This document shows positions 51,451-61,035 of a stretch of 64,000 nucleotides of DNA, piece after piece. The notes below the pieces were generated by a model. That model saw nothing but the letters and a program-made list of their open reading frames with translations. It was not told the origin of the DNA and ran no database searches. The stretch is from Chlorocebus sabaeus (taxonomy: Eukaryota; Chordata; Mammalia; Primates; Cercopithecidae). Each line of letters begins with the position of its first letter. Positions within the stretch are counted from its first letter, which is position 1. The position numbers and the translations under genes were made by a program. The DNA is taken from contig NC_132904.1 in the NCBI RefSeq assembly GCF_047675955.1, forward strand, positions 5,053,501 through 5,117,500, given 5' to 3'.

Positions 51451-51992
51451 TGTCAGGGGCTGCTGGACAAGTCACCACACCCTGGGTGGCTTCCTACAGA
51501 AAGAGGCAGAAACTTAGTCTTGCACAGTTCCGGAGGCCAGGAGTGGAGATCCAGGTGTCAGCGGAGTTGGCGTCTCCGAGGGCTGTGAGGAAGAACCCAT
51601 CCCTGGCTCCTCTCTGGTGGCTTCAGCCGCCCTTGGCTTCCCCTGGTTTGTGGCCTCATCGCCTCACCCTCCGCCTCCATCATCATGTGGCCTTGCTGTT
51701 TGTGGGCCTCTCTGAGGAAAGCAAGAGGTGGGAGCAGTGGGCCTGGGCCGGGTCCACAGCCAAGGTGTGGCCAAGGTCCGCCAAGGTCATTGGCTTCTTG
51801 CTTGGCCTCAAAGCCAGCTTGGCGCAGCAGACCCTCTCCCCAGTCTCTTCTTGTCCTTTCTTCTTCTTCTAAGGACGCTTGTTATTGGATTTAGGGCCCA
51901 CCCTAGTTCAGGATGATCTCATCTTGAGATCTTTTGCCGTCTCTGCAGGCGCAACGATTCCTTTTGCAAATGAGGTCACACTCATGGGTTCC
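51451..51992 (-). mobile_element. MLT1-type MaLR LTR
   Basis: Minus orientation: GTCACCACACCCTGGGTGGC, TTGCACAGTTCCGGAGGCCA, GGATTTAGGGCCCACCCTAG, TTCAGGATGATCTCATCTTG and AAATGAGGTCACACTCATGG. It is longer than a typical MLT1, so another short insertion or subfamily difference is possible. Confidence 0.75.
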
Positions 51993-52049
51993 CCTGGCCG
52001 TACTCTTCGGTGTTGGGGGGGTGAAAGCGTGCAGTATTCAGCCACTCCA

Positions 52050-52400
52050 GGGCTCTAAGTAGAAGGGACAGGCAGAAGGCACCACCAGGACAACTGGAAG
52101 ACTTCATGGAGGAGGGGGTGCTAATTTGGGTCTTAAGGGGAGTCACTGCTGGCAGAAAGAGGAGTCCAGGTGGGAAGCTGGGATGTAGGGAGGTGCAGGG
52201 CCTTGGCGGGGTGTGGAGCCTCCAGGGGAAAGATGACGAGTGTGCTGGAGGCCTTGGGGGTGGAGGGCTGAGTGCCTCAGGATGAGGCTGGGAAGGCCAG
52301 GTGTGGGAGGTCTCCGGGCTTTGTTCTGCAGACAGCAGGAGCCAGCAGGGGCTCTAGAGCTGGGAGTGAGAGAGTTCCCTGCAGGACAAAGGTGGGCTAA
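52050..52400 (-). mobile_element. L2 LINE fragment
   Basis: Purine-rich minus-orientation L2: GACTTCATGGAGGAGGGGGT, GGTCTTAAGGGGAGTCAC, GGTGCAGGGCCTTGGC. Diverged; ends approximate. Confidence 0.55.
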
Positions 52401-53185
52401 TGGACTCCCACTAGGTTCAGGGATGCAGAGGTCCTCCTGGGAGGGGCCGTAAATATGTGCCTTGCAAGGGGTGGAGGGGGGAGATGGAGCCTTGGGGTGG
52501 TCCCTGGGAGGACCCTGGGGGCGTGTGGGGGCGTCTGTACAGAGTGCAGCAGGAAGTCTGGCTCATCTGTCTTGCTGTGTTTCCAAAGAAAAGAGGCAAA
52601 CCCAAGGGATAAGGGGCTTCCTTAGACGCAGGGCCCAGTGCACCCGGGCGCCGGCGGTGGGTCTGGGGGCTGACCGCGTCTGCACTCTCTCCTTTGTCTG
52701 CAAGCCTGGTCTGCACTCGGAGGCTGCCAGGACCTCCCGGGAGTGCCCACACACCCCAGCCCGCCTGTCCTGGGAATACCTCTCCAGGCCCTGAAGACCT
52801 GTCCCCCACTCCCTCCCTAGGACAACGGGGGCTGTCAGGGCCGTGGGCAGGCCCACCCCACCACCCAGACCCTACGTGGGCCCCACCTTGGTCCTGGAGC
52901 CAATGTCTGGCTGATCAAGGAACAAGAGGAGCCTTCAGCACCTCAGTTCTGGGACGGCTGAGGTTTTCACACCGGGCCACACCTGAGCCACTAGGAGCCG
53001 GGAGGCTCCCATCGACTCTCCGCCTGTCTCTCCCAGGGCTGACTTCATTCCACGTCCACGCGGAAACAGCAGGGCTGTCTCAGTGCAATCCTGGTTTTGT
53101 ATTCAGAGGCTCCTCTGAGTGCCAGGGTACACCGCGGAAGGAGCCTGGCTGGCTTTGCCCACTGCAATCCCGTGCCCTCACCCTA
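52401..53185. other. GC-rich single-copy DNA, no gene recognised
   Basis: Overlapping open frames of 97-166 codons on both strands have no recognisable domain. No repeat is recognised. Confidence 0.5.
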
Positions 53186-53275
53186 GTCGTTTAACCTCTC
53201 ATGACTGAGGTTCCTCATCTGTGAGATGGAGCTTTCTTCTTTGTGGGGTTAGTGGAAGCAATAAGCGAGAAGTGT
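53186..53275 (+). mobile_element. MIR SINE fragment
   Basis: Plus orientation: GTTTAACCTCTCATGACTGA, GGTTCCTCATCTGTGAGATG and GGAAGCAATAAGCGAG. Confidence 0.7.
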
Positions 53276-53923
53276 GTCCGCACAGGCCCAGCCTTTTTGA
53301 GGCCTCACTGGGATCAGACCCTGCGCTTTGGACTGAGGGGTGGGATGTGACCTCGGGGAGCTGTGGCCACCTGGCTCTGGAGGCTGAAGTCCCCCTGCGG
53401 ACCCCCGTTCCTCAGGACCACCCTTCCTCACTTGCACATCTCCCCTGCAGTCAGGACTCGCCTGCCCCCATGTCAGGCTCTCCCTAGTGGATCAGGCCGT
53501 ACATCCTGGTTTGTATGAGGAAAGGCGGTCGCTGGGCCCCCAGTGCAGCAGGGGAGGGCAGGAGGAGGGGTTCAGAGGGAAGCCCCCTCCCCACCCCAGT
53601 TGGCCCCTTGTCTTCAAAGGAAGGGCGTGACCTTCCTGCTCCCCCCAGACCCAGCCTGAGGGTCAACCTGGCGGCCAAACCTGGTGCCTGCACTTGTGCC
53701 GCCCTCTGCCTTGCAGTCTCCGGAGGCTTATTCAGGGGAGCCCGGTATTCAATCAGCAAGGCTCCCGACAAGATGGGGTGGGTGGGAGAAGCACCCACAG
53801 TCCTCCAGAGGGCTTTCAGGGGATTCTTCACTAAAGAGACACATTGGAGTGTGGAACCCCTCCCCCGGCAGGGGGACACCTCCAAGCTGTGCTCAAACCT
53901 GGAACACGATATTTGGTTGGAGC
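53276..53923. other. GC-rich single-copy DNA, no gene recognised
   Basis: No repeat or exon is recognised. The open frames that enter the CT tract downstream begin here but show no domain. Confidence 0.5.
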
Positions 53924-54197
53924 GTTCTCTGTCTCTGCCTCTCTCTCCCTTTCTCTCTGTCTCTGCCTCTGTCTCTGTCTCTCTCTCCCTTTCTGTCTCT
54001 CTGTGTCTGTCTCTCTCTCCCTTTCTCTCTGTCTCTCTCTCCCTTTCTCTCTGTATCTGTCTCTGTCTCTCCCTTTCTCTCTGTCTCTGTCTCTCTCTCT
54101 CTTTCTCTCTGTCTCTCTGTCTCTCTCTCTCTCCCTCTCTCTCTCCCTCAGTCCCTCTCTCTCACTCACTCTTGCTCTCTCTTTCCTCCTGTCTCTC
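53924..54197 (+). repeat. Polypyrimidine (TCTCTG/CT)n tract, about 270 bp
   Basis: Nearly all C and T on the plus strand, built from TCTCTG and CTCTCTCCCTTT-type units with larger units repeated several times (CTCCCTTTCTCTCTGTCTCT recurs). It is a triplex (H-DNA)-prone purine/pyrimidine strand asymmetry. It creates artificial Ser/Leu open frames on the plus strand and Arg/Glu frames on the minus strand. Confidence 0.93.
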
Positions 54198-54695
54198 TAA
54201 AAGGCCCCTCTAAGGGCAAAGCAGCAGCTGTCAGGCCCTTAGAGCAGGAGCCTTGGTTGATGCAGGCCCAGGGCCAGCTCCTGGTCCCGGCCTTTCTTCC
54301 CCTGGGGATGAACAGTGAACGCCGTGACCCTGGGAGTTGGGCGACCTGAGGGGCTTGGAGGGAAGGGCAGGAGGGCCCAGGGCTGACACAGCACACCTGA
54401 CTGGGGTGGGGGCAGTGGTGTGGGTGGCTGACCACATTCCTGGGATGCCGGGTGGCAGGGCTGGGCAGCTGTGTCTACACCTGTCTGCCCCTGTCGGCTA
54501 TGAGCAGTGCAGCCAGGGACAGGGCAGCTAGAGCCAGGGACGGGGCAGCTAGAGCTACACTGTGGTCTGGCCAGTGGGCCAGGCACGTGAGCTGGTTCCT
54601 TCCCTACTGCACCAACACCGTCCACGTGGGGAGGTCAGTGGCCCCATCAAGGGGAAGGAAGGGCCCTGTCCCTAGAGTCGAGCAAGCCTGGGCCA
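54198..54695. other. Single-copy DNA with a 21-bp tandem duplication
   Basis: GCCAGGGACRGGGCAGCTAGA occurs twice in tandem at about 54513-54556. No exon is recognised. Confidence 0.55.
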
Positions 54696-54699
54696 TGGT

Positions 54700-54785
54700 C
54701 TGTGGGGCTTGTCCAAGTGACTCCACCTCTGTGAGCCTCAGTTTCCCCCTCTGGAAAGTGGAGGTCATAACAAGGGTGGGGTCCC
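54700..54785 (+). mobile_element. MIR SINE fragment
   Basis: Plus orientation: GTCCAAGTGACTCCACCTCT, GTGAGCCTCAGTTTCCCCCT and GGAAAGTGGAGGTCATAAC. Confidence 0.8.
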
Positions 54786-54864
54786 CGGTGCTGGGCTGCA
54801 GAGCCCTGGAGACATGTGGAGTACAAACCCCACATGCTGGGCCAAAAGATCCGCAGACCAGGCA

Positions 54865-55204
54865 GCTTAACTGATAGAAATCAAAGTCGAAGATCAAGGT
54901 GTCGGCAGGGAAGGCTCCTTCCGAGGCTGCGGGGAAGGAACTGGCCCAGGTTCCTCTCCTTGGCTTGCAGAAGACCTGGGTGCCTCTACATCAGCTTCCC
55001 TCCCATGCGGCTTCTGTGCCTGAACTTCCCCCTTTTAGTAGGACTGCAGTCACATTGGATTAGGGCCCACCCTAATGGCCTCCTCTGAGCTTGGTGACCG
55101 CTGTAAAGGCCCTGTCTCCAAATCAGGAATTGTTCCGGGGTCCTGGGGGTTAAGACTTCAACATAAACATCTTGTTGGGGGTGGGGGTTGCAATTCAGTC
55201 CGCA
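54865..55204 (-). mobile_element. MLT1-type MaLR LTR
   Basis: Minus orientation: AAGTCGAAGATCAAGGTGTC, CACATTGGATTAGGGCCCAC, CCTAATGGCCTCC, GGGGGTTAAGACTTCAACAT and GCAATTCAGTCCGCAC. Confidence 0.8.
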
Positions 55205-55289
55205 CCCGCTTCCCTCGTCTCACTTTGTCCAGCACTCAGCACCCTCTGGCCCTGCCCTTAGCTGTGGGTCTGGATTTCCCGTCTCTTCC

Positions 55290-55402
55290 ACGGTAAGCCC
55301 TATCACGGCGGCATCTTTGTCCCATTTGCTGTTACACCTGCAATTCCTAGGGTGCTGGCTCACACTCCTCATTTAGCAGACTGTTGCTGAATGGCTAACA
55401 AA
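55290..55402 (+). mobile_element. L2 LINE 3' end
   Basis: CCCATTTGCTGTTACACCTG, GGTGCTGGCTCACACTCCTC and GACTGTTGCTGAATGGC correspond to the L2 3' UTR and tail in plus orientation. Confidence 0.6.
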
Positions 55403-56324
55403 TCCATGATACAATTTGTAGGTCCACCAAGCCAGGCAAGGTATCTGTGTCACTTGCCCGTCAGTGGCCCCAGGCTGGGAAGGCCCCTTGGGTCATACTT
55501 GGACACTCTGCACCGTGGGTCACCAGAGCTCTGGGCCGAGTGGTCAGCGGCCCCCACACCTTGCCTGAGGAGAGGCACCCCTGCCACCCCACAGACAAGA
55601 CGGCCCTAGCTGGGTTTCCCAACGCTCTGCTGAGATGGGGTTGCCCAGAAGCCCATACAAGCCCACACCTGGGAGAATCCCAGCCCCACATTCCGGTTCA
55701 AGTCGCTGCTGGTTTGGGTTCAGAGCCCAAACACGAGCTCCTGCTCTTCTTGGTGTGATCTGAGGCTGTGGATATCCTGAGAACATCTGTCTCAACAGAA
55801 CACCTTCCTCCATGTTCCCTATATCCCAAATTCACTCCCAAGTGGCTTTTGTGTGGCAGATTTTGGTGGATTATGCAAAGGGGGACTGCCAGAGAATCTG
55901 AGCTGTTGGAAGACTTCTGAAACGTCACTTCGGTGGCAGAGGCACTGCCCCGGGGGACAAAGGTCTTGTCTCTTCCTCCGAACGTGGAGGATCAAATTAG
56001 AGTTGACTTGTGTGTTTCCAAACCCGTTGTTGTCCCAGTATTCAACTAATTTGAAGGTCCTAAAAGCCTCAGAAGAGGGTGGCAGAAGAAGAAAGGGACA
56101 AACACAAAAGGGGAGGGACAAGAGGGCAGACCATTAAAAAAAAAAATACTTTCAAGAATGCAGTTTGCTCCTGGGTGGACCCTCCCACCCCGTGCCTGCC
56201 CCGAGCTGGCCCCTGACCTGTGCCGGCAGTTCAAATTCCTAACATCTGGCCCAGGGTAAGGATATGGGCAACTCTTTAAGGGAGCATGTCCTCGCTAGGT
56301 GCTGAGCACTCACTCCAAGGGACT
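55403..56324. other. Single-copy DNA, no gene recognised
   Basis: An A10 run lies at about 56134-56143. Open frames of 60-103 codons on both strands have no domain. No repeat is recognised. Confidence 0.5.
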
Positions 56325-56425
56325 TTGCTCCTAGATGCCCAGGCTCAGAGAAGGCTGTGAGCTGCCCATGGTCACACAGCAGCAGTCCAACTGCCTGGGG
56401 CAGTCTGATGCCCACATACCCCTTG
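56325..56425 (-). mobile_element. MIR SINE fragment
   Basis: Minus orientation: CCCAGGCTCAGAGAAGGCTG, TGAGCTGCCCATGGTCACAC and AGCAGCAGTCCAACTGCCTG. Confidence 0.7.
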
Positions 56426-56540
56426 AGTTCCCAGACGAGGGTGTAGTCATAGGATGCAAAACTCTGCCTGGGTAGGTCTCTGGTCTTTTGTGGCACCCAC
56501 TTGTAAGCCTCCCCGGCAAGTTCAGTGTGGGGCTTCTAGC

Positions 56541-56642
56541 ACCTGATTGCCTGGGGCTTTTGGTCCTTGGGATTTGGGGGTTCCTTTGTTTCTTCTCTTT
56601 TCTCTCTCTCCTTCTTCTCCCGGAGTGACCTCATCTATTCCT
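56541..56642 (+). repeat. Copy A of a local duplication of about 100 bp
   Basis: CCTGATTGCCTGGGGCTTTT, GGGATTTGGGGGTTCCTTTG, TTTCTTCTCTTTTCTC and CTTCTTCTCCCGGAGTGACC match 57851-57946 at roughly 85 per cent. The end overlaps L2-like sequence (TCTCCCGGAGTGACCTCATC). Confidence 0.75.
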
Positions 56643-57395
56643 CTGGATGAGGTGTGGTCCCCTCCTCAGTTCAATGCTGGGAACCTTGCACCAAACCTGG
56701 AGGGAACAAGCAGGCTCCAAGTCCTGACTTTTGGGATAGGGCCTGCCCCTTCCTCCCTGCCCCTTTCTTTAGGGAGTGCTGTGAAGGGTGCATTTGGGCC
56801 CTGGGGGCCCATGAGTTTAGGCCTCCAGGATAGCTGAGAGCACGTGGGCCTGGCCTGCCCACCCTTCCTGAAGCCTCCCAGCTTCGCCCCGCTCCTGAGC
56901 CCTGACCTGCCTCCTGCCTTTGCCTTTGTCTGGCCTTGGGTTTCCCAGGCAGCTTTGGTCTTTTTCTCGCAGGTCTCAGATGTCACCTCTTGAAAATTCA
57001 AAGGAAGATCCTTCGAATTCATGAACCAGCGACCTCCCAGGAGGTGGGTCTTCCCACCCTGCACCATCCGGCCCTAGGAATTCAGTCCTGGGCCCTCCCT
57101 CCCCAGAGCCTGGGGCCTGGAAGTCTGAGCCAGAGCAGGGAAGGGCCGGACCCTGGAAATCCAGAGGGCCCTGCCTGGGCTGGGGTGGGGCCGGGCATGG
57201 GGAGACGTGGGTCCTGTCGGGGTTGGGACCAGTGCTCCGGCTTCCCTAGCTGATGTGAGCATTTAATTTTAATTTCACAAATAGAGAAAAAGAAAGAAAA
57301 CTCCCGAAAGCCACAGCAGATCCTCACAGTTATGCAGATATCCTGGAGGTTGAGCCTCTGTACTTTGGCCTCAGCTGCCCGGGTGCCAGTCTTGG
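56643..57395. other. Single-copy DNA, no gene recognised
   Basis: An A-rich patch (about 57260-57300, with AAAAAGAAAGAAAAC) lies in otherwise GC-rich sequence. No repeat or exon is recognised. Confidence 0.5.
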
Positions 57396-57399
57396 CTCC

Positions 57400-57485
57400 T
57401 CTCACTGGCAATGTGGCCTGGGCAGCCATGTCCCCTCCCCAGGCCTCAGTCTCCCAGTGTGTCAAATATCTGCCCCGTCTCAGGT
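57400..57485 (+). mobile_element. MIR SINE fragment
   Basis: Plus orientation: AATGTGGCCTGGGCAGCCAT, CCCAGGCCTCAGTCTCCCAG and GTGTGTCAAATATCTGCCCC. Confidence 0.65.
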
Positions 57486-57850
57486 CTCATACTGCTGCTT
57501 CCCCCTTGTGATCGTACCCTGCCCCTCCCCCTTCCCCAAGGACTTCCCGGCCTTGGCCCACAAACCTATGCAGGTGGTTCCTTCAGAGACCATCCCCCTG
57601 GAGTCACCCCAGCCCTCATCCTAAGTCCCATGCTCCCCTCCCCTCCAGGAGGACACTCCATCCTCCCAGCACTCTCTTCTCCCAGCATCTCCAGTTCTCC
57701 ACTCCCCGCTTTTCTTGCTGCCCCACTTGCTGGTCTCCTGGAGACTCCCAGACATCATTGCTCCTGCAGTCAGCAAGGATTTGGTGGGTGCCTGTTAAAG
57801 GGGGGCGCGCCTCTGGGGCTGGAGTGCAGCGATGCGTGGAACGTTATGAT
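57486..57850. other. C-rich single-copy DNA, possibly decayed L2
   Basis: A pyrimidine-rich strand that could be the far-diverged upstream part of the L2 at 57900-58185. The 246-codon open frame spanning 57411-58151 is not a supported gene. Confidence 0.4.
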
Positions 57851-57946
57851 CCCTGATCGCCTGGGACTTCTGGTCCCATGGGATTTGGGGGTTCCTTGGT
57901 TTCTTCTCTTTCTACCCTTCTTCTCCCTGGGTGACCTCATCGGTTC
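57851..57946 (+). repeat. Copy B of a local duplication of about 100 bp
   Basis: CCTGATCGCCTGGGACTTCT, GGGATTTGGGGGTTCCTTGG, TTTCTTCTCTTTCTACC and CTTCTTCTCCCTGGGTGACC match 56541-56642 in the same orientation 1.3 kb upstream. Copy B continues into a longer L2 fragment; copy A does not. Confidence 0.75.
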
Positions 57947-58185
57947 CCATGGATTGAAATATCCTTATGCCAATGACTTCCAAATTTGTCTCTCTAGCCG
58001 TGGCCTCTTCTCTGAACTCTGGACCCACATATCCGGCCGTCCATTTGACATCTCCCTTTGGGGTCTCCCAGACATGTCAAGCAGAATGTGTCCAAGCGGG
58101 TGTCCAATCCTTTCCCAGGCAACTCAACCCCCGTCTTCCCCACCTCAGTAAATCCCACTGCCGCCCCTCCACTGGCTCCATCCAG
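57915..58185 (+). mobile_element. L2 LINE fragment (end of reverse transcriptase region)
   Basis: TTCTCCCTGGGTGACCTCAT, ATATCCTTATGCCAATGACT, TCCAAATTTGTCTCTCTAGC, ACTCTGGACCCACATATCCG and CTTCCCCACCTCAGTAAATC follow the L2 consensus in order. Translation gives the RT-tail relic YPYANDFQICLSS. Frames are broken and it is not functional. Confidence 0.88.
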
Positions 58186-58769
58186 AAACCTCTATGATCT
58201 CCTTGCTTCTCCCTGTCCATATCCACGATCAGGAATTCATCCACAGACCTGTGCGTCCTGTCTCTGCAGATCCACAGCCTCATCCCATCAACACCCTGGT
58301 CCATAGAGACAAACCTGGTGACACAGATGGGACTTCAGAGAGATGACATGAATGGCGTCTTTAGTCATAAGAGTCAGGGTTTGGGTGGAAGCTACTCCGC
58401 CAGGGAGAAGAGGAGACCCAGGGCACCTCCAGGGACATGCAGGGAGAAAGCGCTTCCCCCAGCCCCAGGGTGGAGCCCCTCGTTACCCTCTGAGCCCCAG
58501 AGCCTTGTGTCCCCAGGTAGGCAGAGGGTGGAAAAGACTGATGGGTAGAGAGAGTGAGAGTGTCAAGACCCCCCTACACTGCAGTACAAGGGGCTCCCTC
58601 TTGGGTGGGCATGACGGGAGACATCCCAGCACGTAGATCCCAGCCTTTGGACTTGGTGTCTGTGATCAGCTAAGAGTAAAACTGTTCTTGCTTTATTCTT
58701 CTGGGAAAGGGCTAACACTTGCTGGGTTCCACATCTGTTGAAGACCAGGCAGCTATTCTGTTCAAAGGG
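58186..58769. other. Single-copy DNA, no gene recognised
   Basis: Open frames of 73-94 codons on both strands have no domain. No repeat is recognised apart from possible L2 remnants at the start. Confidence 0.5.
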
Positions 58770-58860
58770 GTGTGGCTTTGCCACCCATTTGACAGGAGAG
58801 AAAACGGAGGCATGGAGTTACCGGGATGTGAGCAGCAGAGCAGAGCAGTCCTGTTCAGGG
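58770..58860 (-). mobile_element. MIR SINE fragment
   Basis: Minus orientation: CACCCATTTGACAGGAGAGA, AAACGGAGGCATGGAGTTAC and GCAGTCCTGTTCAGGGCCCC. Confidence 0.65.
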
Positions 58861-59509
58861 CCCCACACTCCCTCCCCACAGCCCCCTTCCTGATCCTACA
58901 GCCCCCATTCCAGGCAGTTCCTAGCACCATAACGTAAGTGGACAAGCCTCACTCTGGAAGGAGAGCACAGGGCCCGGTCCCTCCCGGGAGCCCGCTGAGA
59001 AGCACAGTGGAGCTCTCCAGGGACCACCATCGCACTGAGGTCACATCACCATAAAGCAAGGGACCCTGCTCACACAGCTTTCCCAGTCACTAGCAGTGAG
59101 CACATGCCAGTCTGCAGCAGCTCAGGTTCCTCCAGGCCACACCCTAGACCTGGCCACCTGCCTTCTGACTTCTCAGGGCACATGGGGCAGCCATTTCCAC
59201 GGGCCCCAGGTCCTGGGCCCAAGAGACCCGGGCTTGCAGGTGTTTTGCAGAGAGTGAGGGCAAAATGGAAGCGGCAGTGATGAGAGGAAAGGTGCTGGGG
59301 AGAGGGAGATCGAGAGCTGGACAGGCAGGGCTGCTGTTGCTGGGACCTCAGGCCCAGGATGGCCATCCTTTCAGCAAAATCCTTGCTGGGCAGCTACGGG
59401 GGGCTAGACACTGTGAGGCGATGGCGTCTGGGCAAGACCCACAGGACAGGGGACATGCAGCCCAGTGGGAAAGAGAGGGAATCAGCTCAACTGTTCACCG
59501 TGGGCCATG
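58861..59509. other. Single-copy DNA, no gene recognised
   Basis: No repeat or exon is recognised. Confidence 0.5.
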
Positions 59510-59640
59510 TGCGATCCAGTTATCCTACCATCCAGAAGCAGGGGGCCAGGAGGTTAAATGACTTGCTGGTGGCCACTGTGTGGAGGCAGAAGGGCCACGG
59601 TTCAAAGCCATACCCCTTTGAACAGAGCAGGTGTAGCCTA
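59510..59640 (-). mobile_element. MIR SINE fragment
   Basis: Minus orientation: CAGGAGGTTAAATGACTTGC, GTGGCCACTGTGTGGAGGCA and CGGTTCAAAGCCATACCCC. Confidence 0.65.
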
Positions 59641-59663
59641 TTTACCTGCTTTTCCCTCCATCC

Positions 59664-60300
59664 ATCCGCACATTCATTCATTCATTCATTCATTCGCTGG
59701 TCACCTGCTATGTGCTAGGCCCTACTCTCAAGAAGGCTGGATTCTGGTGGGGAGGAAAGAAAAAATATCCAGGTTCATCAGACAAGCGAATAATACAATT
59801 ACAAAAATTGTCAAGGGTCTCCTGGAAGAGGAGTTGGCCATGTGGGGCCTGCACACACACGTATGCATATGTGCACATGCATGCTCATCTGTGTACACGT
59901 GTGTATGCATGTGTATCTCTGTGTGCACACGTCCATGTGTGTGCTTTGTGCGTGAATGTACCTGCGTGTGTCTGTGTGTCTGTGTGTGCACATACGTTGC
60001 ATGTGCACGTGTCTATCTGAGTGTGTCTGTGTGCAGACAGGTTTAGGGGATGTTTCTGTGCCCGTATACATGTGTGTGAATGTGTGTGCATGTGTGAATG
60101 TGTCTGTGATTCCCAACAGAGGCATGAGCGTAGCTCAGAGGTGGGAGGACCCAGTGGGATGTGCTTTAGGGAGGAAAAGAGGCCCAGTGTGCCAGTGGTC
60201 AGGGTGTGGGGCATTGAGGGGTTTGGGGAGGAAGGAGCGCGTGGAGGCCACGCTGTGAAAACCCTGTAGACCATGAGAGGAATTTTCTTCAAAATGCAAA
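59664..60300 (-). mobile_element. L2 LINE 3' end with an embedded TG tract
   Basis: (CATT)n at 59671-59694, then CACCTGCTATGTGCTAGGCC and AAGAAGGCTGGATTCTGGTG give a minus-orientation L2 3' end to about 59830. After the TG tract, CCAGTGTGCCAGTGGTCAGG and CCCTGTAGACCATGAGAGG (60180-60290) may be a further L2 part. The second half is less certain. Confidence 0.6.
59850..60116 (+). repeat. Interrupted (TG)n tract, about 265 bp
   Basis: Alternating TG with CA, CG, TA and CATG interruptions, for example GCACACACACGTATGCATAT and TGTGTCTGTGTGTGCACATA. It is strongly Z-DNA-prone and lies inside the decayed L2. Confidence 0.85.
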
Positions 60301-60479
60301 GGGAGCCAACAGAGGAATTTCCACATGGCTAGAAAAAAGCACACAGCCGTGGGGCATGGGGAGCACAGAGTGGAGGGGGTGTGAGTGGAGGCCGACGGCC
60401 AGGCCAGAGGCCAGCGCTGCACCTGCCCAGGTGCGAAAGGCTGGGAGATGAGAAGGAAACCCACACTGAGCTGCTCGCG
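60301..60479. other. Short single-copy interval
   Basis: GC-rich DNA with no recognised repeat. Confidence 0.5.
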
Positions 60480-61035
60480 GGAAAATCTGCAGCATCCAAG
60501 ATTAAAAACGATGTGATACAAGGGATTAACAGCAGATGAGACAGCGTAAAAAAAAAAAAAAAAAAAAAGGAATAATGAACTTGACAACACAGTCATAGAA
60601 ATTCTCCAAAATGGAATACAAGGAGAAAAAGACTTAAAAAAAGACAAGGAAGAACAGAACTGCAGTGAGTTCTGGGACATCAAGTGGCCTAGCACAGGTC
60701 ACTGGAGTCCCCGATGAACCCCAGTGAGTGTGACCCAGAACCCGCCTGGTAGGACGTTGAAATAAGAATGACTGACTGACTCAGCGCCAGTGAGGACGTG
60801 GGGCCGCTGGACCCCTCCCACACCACGGGTACCAGCTCTTTGGAAACCTCTTCTGCAGATTCTTCCGAAGCTAAACATCCATCTCTGTGTGACTCAGCCG
60901 TTCCACTCCTGGGTGTTCTCCAAAGGGAGATTAAAGTGCACAGCCTCCCCAGATCCCATACACGAAGGTTCCCAGCGGCTTTATTTGTGATAGCCTCAAG
61001 CTGGAAACCACCCAAATACCCATGAGCAGGTGCTC
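60480..61035 (+). mobile_element. Old L1 with large internal deletion
   Basis: The left part (to about 60720) matches the 5'/ORF1 region of old L1s: ACACAGTCATAGAAATTCTC, GACATCAAGTGGCCTAGCAC, CACTGGAGTCCCCGATGA. From about 60785 the sequence is the ORF2 3' end: CCAGTGAGGACGTGGGGCCG, CAGCCGTTCCACTCCTGGGT, ACGAAGGTTCCCAGCGGCTT and CAAGCTGGAAACCACCCAAA. The several kilobases between are missing. An A22 run lies at about 60548-60569. Not functional. Confidence 0.82.

Noticed and set aside
53515..54213. 232-codon open frame with Ser/Leu repeats and a minus-strand Arg/Glu repeat frame
   Set aside because: Both are products of the CT-rich microsatellite; the unique 5' part has no recognisable domain.
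57411..58151. 246-codon plus-strand open frame
   Set aside because: Its C-terminal third is L2 reverse-transcriptase relic and the rest is C-rich chance sequence.
60548..60569. A22 run as a possible processed-pseudogene tail
   Set aside because: Both flanks are L1 sequence in the same orientation and no upstream gene copy is present.
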